A DNA stretch of 36,108 nt from a virus. The notes under the pieces were generated by a model. That model had not been told where the DNA came from and ran no database searches. It saw nothing but the letters and a program-made list of their open reading frames with translations. Below are positions 13,104-19,942 of this stretch, piece by piece; the first letter of the stretch is position 1; every line of letters begins with the position of its first letter. Position numbers and translations under genes: made by a program. The stretch covers positions 1 through 36,108 of the IMG/VR virus record IMGVR_UViG_3300029258_001273. One strand, given 5' to 3'.

Positions 13104-13665
13104 TTAATCCTCTATACACAGTGTTATACAACTCAGCCAACTCACACACCATCTCTAACCTAACAAATGCCTCAAACAAAGTATTCCCTGTTACAAACAC
13201 ACCGTGATGCAACATCAAAATAGTGTTGTATTTTTCCCCAGCTATCTTCATAGCAGCAAGCCTAGACGCTTTACTACCAGACTTATGGTATAATTCTGTC
13301 GTTTTTATCCTAAGAAAATGCTTAGATTGTTCAGTCGAAATACGATTATACCACTGGATATGATTCTTCATAGCCGCTATCACACTTACGGGATGTACGT
13401 GTATTACAGCGTTTACAGAATCGTCAATATTGTATATGGAAAGGTGTGTTTGTACCTCAGAAGACGGATTTGCGTTCTTATGTTTACATTTACCACCATG
13501 AGTTACAATGACCAAGTCCTCACTTTGCAAAAAACCTAGATGAGTACCCGACGCAGTAATAGAAATGCCATATGGCTTGCGAACACTAATATTACCCGCA
13601 ACGCCATAGTTATATCCTCTGAGATACATCATCTCCCCGCAAGTAGGAATATCAACTTCTTTCAT
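13096..13665 (-). CDS. Class II aldolase/adducin-family protein
   Basis: 189 residues. The family uses a divalent metal held by histidines to cleave or isomerise sugar phosphates (fuculose-1-P aldolase, ribulose-5-P epimerase, methylthioribulose-1-P dehydratase). Visible family features: GVAGNISVR near residue 20, ITASGTHLG, the NPSSEVQTHLSIY segment with the catalytic Glu, a metal-binding HVHP and a C-terminal LHHGVFVTG. All the metal histidines seem present, so an active enzyme is likely. The substrate cannot be read from the sequence. It sits between MazG and gp47 genes, so a role in nucleotide or sugar salvage is plausible. Unusual but not unknown in phages. Confidence 0.85.
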   Translation of the reverse strand: MKEVDIPTCGEMMYLRGYNYGVAGNISVRKPYGISITASGTHLGFLQSEDLVIVTHGGKCKHKNANPSSEVQTHLSIYNIDDSVNAVIHVHPVSVIAAMKNHIQWYNRISTEQSKHFLRIKTTELYHKSGSKASRLAAMKIAGEKYNTILMLHHGVFVTGNTLFEAFVRLEMVCELAELYNTVYRGLNA

Positions 13666-13670
13666 AAATG

Positions 13671-14039
13671 TTACCTTTCATCCCCAGAACCAGAAAGTTT
13701 GTTTCGCTGTTGGCGGCTACTAAGTTTAGCAATATTTTCAGCTGCTACATCAGCCAAATCAACACCCAGGTCTGACGCAAGAGCGGCTAAATACCACAGT
13801 ACGTCTCCCATTTCCTTTGTAACCATATCAATAACAGTGGCGCAAATATTAGGGTTATTTTCCCTAAAACTTTCGTCTTGTAATTCTTCAATAGCACCGT
13901 CTCTTATGAGTTTTTTAATCTTTTCAGCAACCTCACCCGCTTCCCCATTAAGACCAAGAGCAGGGTAGATGATACTATATTCCTTTGGGTATATAGCTGT
14001 TTTCCGTGCTTCCTGTTGGTATTCAGAAAAATTTAACAT
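13671..14039 (-). CDS. MazG-like nucleotide pyrophosphohydrolase
   Basis: 122 residues. Hydrolyses nucleoside triphosphates to monophosphates, and in phages may limit misincorporation or alter alarmone levels. Motifs: LNGEAGEVAEKIKK holds the EExxE-like metal site, and KEMGDVLWYLAALASDLGVDL holds the second ExxD motif, both diagnostic of the all-alpha NTP-PPase fold. The length is typical of single-domain MazG-like proteins. It begins 4 bases after the small cysteine protein stop and ends 6 bases before the aldolase-like gene, so it is operonic with both. Confidence 0.92.
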   Translation of the reverse strand: MLNFSEYQQEARKTAIYPKEYSIIYPALGLNGEAGEVAEKIKKLIRDGAIEELQDESFRENNPNICATVIDMVTKEMGDVLWYLAALASDLGVDLADVAAENIAKLSSRQQRNKLSGSGDER

Positions 14040-14042
14040 CGC

Positions 14043-14207
14043 TTACACCCCACTTTCTTTAATGTCTTTTTCTTTCCAGTGTATACACCATGTAAATTTT
14101 GTCATCCCATAATCTTTTGGTTTTTTATTTTTGCGATTAGTGCAATTACCGTTTTTGTCCTGATATTTACAATTATTACAGGATTTTTCTTTTCTTTTTT
14201 TACTCAT
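14043..14207 (-). CDS. 54-residue cysteine-containing protein
   Basis: A short gene starting MSKKRKEKSCNNCKYQDKNG and ending KEKDIKESGV. It has a CNNC pair followed by a Cys in NGNCTNRK and another in FTWCIHW, which would make one zinc site. AAAGG lies before the ATG at 14207 and its stop is 3 bases before the MazG ATG (14039), so it fits the operon. Many phages encode comparable CxxCxY...C...WC small proteins of unknown role. I infer a structural zinc site only. Confidence 0.7.
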   Translation of the reverse strand: MSKKRKEKSCNNCKYQDKNGNCTNRKNKKPKDYGMTKFTWCIHWKEKDIKESGV

Positions 14208-14251
14208 TACTTGCCTTTCATACTTTGTCAGACTTTATTCCAGGGTTTTAC

Positions 14252-14803
14252 TCATGGGTACATTATTTTTCTTAGTTTTTTCCGTACATATTCTAAGTCA
14301 TTGTACCATAAGTCATAGAGCGAATTCCATGGTCTTGGAACCATAATGGGTATACCACCTGCGACATCCCACTTCTCTATTACGGAATCCTGGTCATCTA
14401 TTAGTATATGATTGTCTCTTGCTATTAAATGCTTCTGCTTACATAAAAAGTAGTTTTCAGGTAATATACCAAAGCGCTTATTAATCCACGCTGCCTTATA
14501 TCCAGCGCTATTCGGGTCAGCGCATGGAGTCGAGCATATAAACACATTCTCTTTGCCAACATAGTCCGTACATGTGTAAAACAGGGTCTTAGCTATATTG
14601 TATTCGGGCATATTAAGCCAAAACTCTTTGGAGTTCATCTCGATAAACCTCCAAAATATATCCTCAGGTACTCCAATCCTGTCATATACAGTAGACTTCT
14701 CCCACATAGCACTATGGTATAAATTTCGGTTAAATAGCATCTCGCACGCACGCACAAAATCAGAAAGAACACCGTCCATATCCAGAAATATCTTGTAATC
14801 CAT
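14252..14803 (-). CDS. HAD-superfamily 5'(3')-deoxyribonucleotidase-like protein
   Basis: 183 residues. Dephosphorylates (deoxy)nucleoside monophosphates. The N-terminus IFLDMDGVLSDF contains the HAD motif DxDG with the nucleophile Asp. FICSTPCADPN matches the motif II Ser/Thr region, and HILIDDQDSVIEKW the motif IV acidic pair of the NT5C family. The ATG at 14803 has GGAAAGGAAA upstream. The longer frame beginning at 14860 overlaps the previous gene and lacks a ribosome site. It sits in a nucleotide-metabolism cluster with MazG, and may shape nucleotide pools for modified DNA. Confidence 0.85.
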   Translation of the reverse strand: MDYKIFLDMDGVLSDFVRACEMLFNRNLYHSAMWEKSTVYDRIGVPEDIFWRFIEMNSKEFWLNMPEYNIAKTLFYTCTDYVGKENVFICSTPCADPNSAGYKAAWINKRFGILPENYFLCKQKHLIARDNHILIDDQDSVIEKWDVAGGIPIMVPRPWNSLYDLWYNDLEYVRKKLRKIMYP

Positions 14804-14825
14804 AAATTTTTCCTTTCCCGTAGTA

Positions 14826-15044
14826 TTATTTACGAAAACCAGCAGGCACATCGCCGTCATCTTGCTTTATGTCCAGTATTCTCTTCATAACATTCTTAGC
14901 TACACCTTCACTAGTAAACTGGATATCTTCTGTAAAACACGTACCACCTAGATTCAAAAGTAACCTTATGTTACTACCCATTCTAACAGCAAACTTTATA
15001 ACACTAGCGTCACTCACAATAACTTTTTCATGTAGTTTAATCAT
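14826..15044 (-). CDS. Unknown 72-residue protein
   Basis: Not recognised. The ATG at 15044 follows the methyltransferase stop with a single base between (TAGGATG), which implies translational coupling; in-frame TTG codons upstream are less likely starts. The protein begins MIKLHEKVIVSDASVIKFAV, has a beta-rich first half and ends in a charged tail, DDGDVPAGFRK. There are no membrane segments or metal motifs. It lies between the DNA methyltransferase and the nucleotidase. Confidence 0.6.
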   Translation of the reverse strand: MIKLHEKVIVSDASVIKFAVRMGSNIRLLLNLGGTCFTEDIQFTSEGVAKNVMKRILDIKQDDGDVPAGFRK

Positions 15045-15045
15045 C

Positions 15046-15792
15046 CTAAACACCAATCCTTTCTAGTCCTATCTCACAATATTCCTGGGATAACTCTATC
15101 ATTACAAAGTTTCTGCCAAGATTTATACATGATACAGCTACCGTAGATGCCCCAGCAAACGGGTCTAGTACTAAGTCTCCTTTGTAACTCAATAAGTTAA
15201 TACACAAGTCCGATAAGTCCGTATGAAAGTTTGCTTTGGTTAATTCTGGCTGTGTAGGCAAGTTCCAAATACCGCATACGCCCTTCATAAAGTCATCTTT
15301 TTCTATAGTTGAAACACCCCTTTGTATTTTTTTCCATTGCTTTTTATACCCAAACATTACAACCTCAAAAGGACAATAGATATAAGGCGCACTAGCACTT
15401 AAATAACTTCCAAAGGCTGAATGTCTTCCTCTGTGTCTATCTGTCCAAACCGCAACTCCGTTATAGTGTAACCCAACTTTTTTGAACAAACGCTGGAATG
15501 AAGCAAACGGACTAACTCTTACCTTATTGTTCTGTGTACCCATCTCTAACAAACAATTAAGAGCAATACGTCCATCAGGCTTTAATACCCTATAAATTTC
15601 TGAAAGCCATTTACGGCACCACTTTAAGTACTTCCCCCACGTCATGTTGTCCTTGTAAATGCCGTAATCCTGTCCAATATTATAAGGTGGGGAAGTTACC
15701 ACTAAATCGACTGAGTTATCAACGATTTTGTCTTGCATAAATTCTATGCAGTCAGCGCAGTGTATTTTATTAATTATTTTTGAATCTAACAA
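15046..15792 (-). CDS. Beta-class site-specific DNA methyltransferase (N4-cytosine or N6-adenine)
   Basis: 248 residues. Motif order is IV before I: TSPPYNIG (33-40), which binds the target base, and DPFAGASTVAV (210-220), which binds AdoMet, as in beta-class exocyclic amino methyltransferases. The TSPPY form occurs in both N4mC and N6mA enzymes, so the base is not decided. A target-recognition region with HRGRHSAFGSYL lies between them. The start is TTG at 15792, with AGGA six bases upstream and no suitable ATG near. There is no restriction endonuclease beside it, so it is probably a solitary protective methylase. A Dam-type enzyme is at the left edge. Confidence 0.9.
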   Translation of the reverse strand: MLDSKIINKIHCADCIEFMQDKIVDNSVDLVVTSPPYNIGQDYGIYKDNMTWGKYLKWCRKWLSEIYRVLKPDGRIALNCLLEMGTQNNKVRVSPFASFQRLFKKVGLHYNGVAVWTDRHRGRHSAFGSYLSASAPYIYCPFEVVMFGYKKQWKKIQRGVSTIEKDDFMKGVCGIWNLPTQPELTKANFHTDLSDLCINLLSYKGDLVLDPFAGASTVAVSCINLGRNFVMIELSQEYCEIGLERIGV

Positions 15793-15819
15793 TTTTAATC
15801 CTGTTCTTTCTGTTTCTAG

Positions 15820-16509
15820 TTAACAAATGCCGCCTTCTTTCCCGGTACTTCCTTCGTGCGCTACACATATAGCTTCACCGAATGCACGAAATATATCGTT
15901 CAATAAACACATGTCTAGATTGTAATATTCAGCTATCCCTTCTAACGTAGACTCTTCTGAAGCTAGCTCCATAAATATCCTTGATAACGGAAATCCCGTA
16001 CCTTTAAGGCACCATACACCACCAAGTTTCTTAGCACTATACTCAATACCCTGTATCTTGGTCAGGTCTACGACATCGTTTAATCTTACACTCACATTCT
16101 CAGCAACATTTGCCGTATTTTCTGCGACATTTCCGTTAGTAGGATACGCTGCGTTCCACCATGCATCAATTAGCTCACTAAGTGTGTCTTTTGCCCCAAT
16201 TACTAATTTTACCGAGTTATGCTTAAGCACTAGTTCACAATTCATTTTCTTTGCTAGTTCCAACGTTTCTTCTATGGCGTCGTCGTAACTAGCCAATACC
16301 TTAGCTGACACCTCTACGTCAGAAGTAAACTCTACGTATTTAGTATCCTTATTCATGCCTATTCCCCTTTTCTTAGTATCTTCGACACCCTCGCGCCACC
16401 ATTCGCGAGACTTCTTTCTTTCTAAATAAATTATAATAAAGACAACTATACCCGTTATTAACCCAACGAAAAGCGACACTATCTCTCCAACAATATCCAC
16501 TTGTCCCAT
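15820..16509 (-). CDS. Membrane-anchored DUF433-domain protein
   Basis: 229 residues. One N-terminal membrane helix (VSLFVGLITGIVVFIIIYL, about 12-30) is followed by a basic stretch, then a helical middle. The C-terminal domain (about 150-215) contains AKKLGGVWCLKGTGFPLSRI and then a helical AEYYNLDM segment. This matches the DUF433 pattern (gG.p.ikGTRipv..il), a winged-helix antitoxin-like domain. A paralogue without the membrane helix is at 19384-19941. No toxin partner is recognised next to it. The ATG at 16509 has AAAGGA upstream. Membrane anchoring of a DUF433 domain is unusual. Confidence 0.72.
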   Translation of the reverse strand: MGQVDIVGEIVSLFVGLITGIVVFIIIYLERKKSREWWREGVEDTKKRGIGMNKDTKYVEFTSDVEVSAKVLASYDDAIEETLELAKKMNCELVLKHNSVKLVIGAKDTLSELIDAWWNAAYPTNGNVAENTANVAENVSVRLNDVVDLTKIQGIEYSAKKLGGVWCLKGTGFPLSRIFMELASEESTLEGIAEYYNLDMCLLNDIFRAFGEAICVAHEGSTGKEGGIC

Positions 16510-16521
16510 GACTATCCTTTC

Positions 16522-16701
16522 TTATTTCCTCAGTAGTATACGTTCGGATAAAAATAACTTTTTACCTTTGACTATAATATAGGGAAACATTCGTACTATG
16601 TCTACTTTACTCAATAGAAACATAGCATCGTATTCTGCATCTGATAAATCGTCTGGTAAATTATCTTCATATTCCCAATAAATTTTTATGATGTTAGGCA
16701 T
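16522..16701 (-). CDS. Unknown 59-residue protein
   Basis: The start ATG at 16701 overlaps the TAA stop of the preceding zinc-ribbon gene (TAATG), the clearest start; the frame is open upstream only as the shadow of that gene. The sequence begins MPNIIKIYWEYEDNLPDDLS, then a DAEYDAMF helix and a basic end. No recognised domain, cysteine pairs or membrane helix. Co-transcribed and translationally coupled with its upstream neighbour. Confidence 0.6.
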   Translation of the reverse strand: MPNIIKIYWEYEDNLPDDLSDAEYDAMFLLSKVDIVRMFPYIIVKGKKLFLSERILLRK

Positions 16702-17276
16702 TATTCGTCCGCTCCCCAATTGGCAAGTTCCCACTGAAATACTACAAGAACTCCACAGTGAGGGCACTCCATATCACCTTCTGTATGAAGTTCATTGATA
16801 ACACTTCCTACTAAATCAGTAGCATCAACCCATTTTCCACACTTAGGACACTTGAAATCATATCCCTTGATAGTTGGTTTTTCTTTTGGCTTATCCTCTG
16901 AAACATCAAAAACTTTTTTCAATGCATCATAAAGTCTTCTGAAGTCACCCCAAAGAATATCTCCATAAATACCTTCTCCTTCCTCTCCGGGAATAGGAAT
17001 CCATAAAGATACGACACCGGGCTTTTCCGTAGTCACGTCAATATGATGTTCGTCTTCAAGGTTAAAACTATTGTGTAAGATTGCAGGGAGAGTATAATTT
17101 AGTTTGAATTTGTCACAATCTGGAACACAATGTATATACATACGTTTACCATCAAACCCGTTTTTATACCTTGCGGTACTTCCTTTCGGAATTATTTTTC
17201 CACAGGCAACACATTTGTGTTCTTTGCGGGTTTTGTTTACATGATGCGAATATGGATAACGTTCTTTTCGTGGCAT
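16701..17276 (-). CDS. Protein with two zinc-ribbon modules
   Basis: 191 residues from the ATG at 17276, with GAGGAG six bases upstream. The N-terminal module has KCVACGKIIPKG followed by IHCVPDC. The C-terminal module has KCPKCGKWVDATD and later ECPHCGVLVVF. Between them is a beta-rich region (VVSLWIPIPGEEG). It looks like a structural zinc-binding phage protein; the C-terminal ribbon closely resembles that of the protein at 24962-25159, suggesting related modules. Function unknown. Confidence 0.75.
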   Translation of the reverse strand: MPRKERYPYSHHVNKTRKEHKCVACGKIIPKGSTARYKNGFDGKRMYIHCVPDCDKFKLNYTLPAILHNSFNLEDEHHIDVTTEKPGVVSLWIPIPGEEGEGIYGDILWGDFRRLYDALKKVFDVSEDKPKEKPTIKGYDFKCPKCGKWVDATDLVGSVINELHTEGDMECPHCGVLVVFQWELANWGADE

Positions 17277-17292
17277 TATCACTCCTCGAAAT

Positions 17293-17577
17293 CTATTGAC
17301 TCGTCGGTTTTGGTTTTTCGAGATTTCGTTTACGAATCAGTTCAAGCATTTGACATTTTTCACTTTCCAACTTATCCGAATCTATTTCAAAGAACTCAGC
17401 GAGAAGTTTTTCGATTGGAGTGCGTATCGGAAACAAGCAGTAGTCTTCGTATTTTGCGAGAACTATATCTTTTTCGTAATTTATCCAATCGATGAACTCG
17501 CCAATAGTCTGGCTTTTATCATTTATCTTTTTGAGTTTTTCGTGTTCCGGGTATCCTTCGACTACTTCTTCCGCCAT
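17293..17577 (-). CDS. Unknown 94-residue phage protein
   Basis: Begins MAEEVVEGYPEHEKLKKIND and continues SQTIGEFIDWINYEKDIVLA. From memory, proteins with the motif pattern EHEKL...KSQ.IGEFI.WL recur in many phages and prophages with no known role. It is helical and charged, ending in KPKPTSQ. The ATG has AAAGGAGC upstream. Located between a nucleoside-transferase-like gene and a zinc-ribbon gene. No functional claim. Confidence 0.72.
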   Translation of the reverse strand: MAEEVVEGYPEHEKLKKINDKSQTIGEFIDWINYEKDIVLAKYEDYCLFPIRTPIEKLLAEFFEIDSDKLESEKCQMLELIRKRNLEKPKPTSQ

Positions 17578-17613
17578 AACCAGCTCCTTTCTCTACAATT
17601 GGGATTAGTTGCC

Positions 17614-18039
17614 CTAGTCCATTGCAACTTTCAAATTGTTTAACTCTCTCTTTAACTTTTCTAAACTATTACACCACTGAACAAATGGATGAAAATGGAA
17701 AAGGCAGTTGTTCTTCTGTTCTTTGTTTTCATAAACAACAAAAATATGAGGTTTGTTGGTTAGTAAGCTGGAAGCTAAAGCCGCTCCGAATTCCGTATAC
17801 ATTCCACTCCCGATTTCATTATGAAGAAGTAGTATAAATATTTTAGAGTCCACAATAGCGTCAATTTCAGCTTTTGCCCGTTGATTGCAATGCCCAATGT
17901 GGTCGGTGTAGGGTTTAACCTTGGACATTGAAGCCCAATCATAGGCAATAGACCAACCCAAAGACTTAACAAACTCTTGGACTTCTGCAACTTTTTCTTT
18001 GTTTCGTAGCTTACTTGCAACATAAACTTTTCTATTCAT
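17614..18039 (-). CDS. Nucleoside 2-deoxyribosyltransferase-like protein
   Basis: 141 residues. The family has a Rossmann-like fold and exchanges or hydrolyses the N-glycosidic bond of (deoxy)nucleosides. Features: KVYVASKLRNKEKV at the N-terminus (the YxAxxl...n loop), GWSIAYDW, an acidic AEIDAIVDSKIFILLL strand, and the catalytic-type TEFGAALASS containing the conserved Glu before Gly-Ala. The ATG at 18039 has GAGGAGG six bases upstream; the ATG at 18045 abuts that site directly and is disfavoured. It overlaps the stop of the upstream gene (ATGAATAG). The substrate is unknown. Confidence 0.72.
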   Translation of the reverse strand: MNRKVYVASKLRNKEKVAEVQEFVKSLGWSIAYDWASMSKVKPYTDHIGHCNQRAKAEIDAIVDSKIFILLLHNEIGSGMYTEFGAALASSLLTNKPHIFVVYENKEQKNNCLFHFHPFVQWCNSLEKLKRELNNLKVAMD

Positions 18040-19381
18040 TGTCATCCTCCTCGAAATCTATTTTGTCATGACCTTCAGATTTCATTTCGTCGCCTTTGCG
18101 TATTGCATCGCAATCGACGACAGTGATATTTGATAAATTAAATTTCTTACCAGCAGGAGCAACCCAACCCTCATTGTTGAGCCTGCTAACGAAAAATTCT
18201 TTAGCCTCTTCATCGGTCATTTTACGAATCTTTGTTTCGGTATAACTATAAGAAACGTAAATAGGCTTATTCGGTGTAGGTGTTTCTTTGTCATTAAACA
18301 CTTGAAGCGATAAGCTACCCGTATCATAATCTATCTTGACCAACTTATAACCGTCCTTTATTGAACCATTTCCATCATCTTTCGGACTCGTCCACTCGTC
18401 GTACCTAATCCACACACTTTTTGGAACAATGCTATTATTGTGAAGCGTCCAGCTATAATTAGTTGTAAAACCACCAAGTGATAAAAATTCATTAACAACT
18501 TCTTCGGTTTCTTTTTCCTCGACGTAAGGTGTTGTATAAACCGCCACACGTTTCGATTCCCCAAGTTCTCGCATTAATTGTTCCTGTTTTTCTAAGACCG
18601 CATGGGCATCCCCGTCAACTCGAACTATAATCATCTTGTGCTCTTTTTCAGCACGTTCGAGCGTTTCTTTCGTAGGGTTATCTTCGAGAATAATAGCATC
18701 TGCGGTGATTTTTACGTCGTCAGTAATCGTCATTAACTTATGTAATTTACCCATTGGTCTCACTATTGGCAATACTATACGATTAGCCAACGATAAACCG
18801 GTATCTATAACGACCTGCGTCTTTATAAATTCTGCTGACTTTACAGGCTGAACGTCGATGTATAAATTATTGTTGTCTTTTCTTATATTGACTGCGTTAA
18901 AATGCTTCTTCAGTTCGTCCTCTAACGCTGTAGTTATAATTGTATCAGCAAAGGCGTTCTCAATAACTTCATTGAGTTTGTCTTTGACGTCTTCAGGGAT
19001 ACCGACGAAAGATTCATCGACCTCACGAAACGTAACCCCGGCATCGAACTTGCATCCGGGAAGTGCGAAGGTGTAACCACTATCTGACGTGTCATACTCT
19101 TCCTCATCGTAGCTTAGTTGAAACAGCATTTCGTCCCAAACGAAAGCTCCAACATAAATACCGTGTTCGATAACAACATAGACATAAAAATTACCACCGC
19201 AACAAACCATGTCTTCTTTAACAACGACATTCTTATTTTTATGCGACGGAACTTCGTCACCTACGTTGTAAACCAGCATTAGTTCGTCGCTGAATGAATA
19301 ACTTTCAACGTAATCGTGGGCTTTACCACAATTAGGGCAATAAACTACTTTTCCGAATTTGAACTTGTCACGTACTGTCAT
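18032..19381 (-). CDS. Unknown 449-residue protein with N-terminal zinc site
   Basis: Not recognised. The start is ATG 19381 with AAGGGGG upstream, directly after the DUF433 gene stop. The N-terminus has VVYCPNCGKAHDY and a later DMVCCGGNFYV, a likely four-cysteine zinc site. The centre holds an Asp/Glu-rich helical region (EDVKDKLNEVIENAF) and a segment with IVLPIVRPMGKLHKLM. The C-terminal third is beta-rich and ends in an acidic EEDDNE tail. No membrane segments. Possibly a multidomain structural or accessory protein. Confidence 0.7.
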   Translation of the reverse strand: MTVRDKFKFGKVVYCPNCGKAHDYVESYSFSDELMLVYNVGDEVPSHKNKNVVVKEDMVCCGGNFYVYVVIEHGIYVGAFVWDEMLFQLSYDEEEYDTSDSGYTFALPGCKFDAGVTFREVDESFVGIPEDVKDKLNEVIENAFADTIITTALEDELKKHFNAVNIRKDNNNLYIDVQPVKSAEFIKTQVVIDTGLSLANRIVLPIVRPMGKLHKLMTITDDVKITADAIILEDNPTKETLERAEKEHKMIIVRVDGDAHAVLEKQEQLMRELGESKRVAVYTTPYVEEKETEEVVNEFLSLGGFTTNYSWTLHNNSIVPKSVWIRYDEWTSPKDDGNGSIKDGYKLVKIDYDTGSLSLQVFNDKETPTPNKPIYVSYSYTETKIRKMTDEEAKEFFVSRLNNEGWVAPAGKKFNLSNITVVDCDAIRKGDEMKSEGHDKIDFEEDDNE

Positions 19382-19383
19382 AA

Positions 19384-19941
19384 TTAACCCCCTTCTCCAC
19401 AATTAGTTTTGATTAGGTGTTCAACGTAGCCCTCAAAGGTAAATGGGCAATCGTGTCTTGCCTGCCCTGTCTTTTCTTCGTAGTCGATGCAGAAATTTTC
19501 GTAACCTTCACGCAGCATCGTCAGTGCCATTTCTTCTTGTGTTTTTGTGCTATCTATGGAACTGGAATTATCAGAAGCTACGGAGTTAGGTTTTTCGTCC
19601 AACGCACCACTTAAATCCTCAAATATTGACTTAAGAAGTTTCAAATCCAAATCACAATCATCTGCAATTTCAGACAGTTTGTTATCATCTGAAATTTCTG
19701 CTAACACTCTGGATAAAGGGAATCTCGTTCCTTTAAGACACCACCGCCCACCCAATTTTTTAGGATTAGATTCTATCCCATCTACCAAAAAAAGTTTTAA
19801 TGCGCCTTCCTCTATCCCAGCGGCATAGCTGCGCAATCTATTGTTATCTTCTTCGAGCTTGTCTTTTTTGTCTCCCTCATCAATAATAGCGTCAATAGTT
19901 TCTCGAAATTTTTTGCTGTATTTTCGTTTGAATAAACCCAT
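19384..19941 (-). CDS. DUF433-domain protein, paralogue of the one at 15820-16509
   Basis: 185 residues from the ATG at 19941, with GGAGG five bases upstream. The basic N-terminus leads into a coiled coil (DKKDKLEEDNNRLRS). The DUF433-like domain follows: GIESNPKKLGGRWCLKGTRF then PLSRVLAEISDD and a DLDLKLLKSIFEDL helix. This aligns with GIEYSAKKLGGVWCLKGTGF in the other copy. The C-terminal part (MALTMLREGYENFCIDYEEK) is unique. DUF433 is a winged-helix fold seen in antitoxin-like proteins; a regulatory role is possible, but no toxin is seen. Confidence 0.72.
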   Translation of the reverse strand: MGLFKRKYSKKFRETIDAIIDEGDKKDKLEEDNNRLRSYAAGIEEGALKLFLVDGIESNPKKLGGRWCLKGTRFPLSRVLAEISDDNKLSEIADDCDLDLKLLKSIFEDLSGALDEKPNSVASDNSSSIDSTKTQEEMALTMLREGYENFCIDYEEKTGQARHDCPFTFEGYVEHLIKTNCGEGG

Positions 19942-19942
19942 T

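Noticed and set aside
14208-14251. Possible extra gene or terminator between the small cysteine gene and the nucleotidase
   Set aside because: Only 44 bases, with no hairpin plus U-tract and no open frame with a ribosome site.
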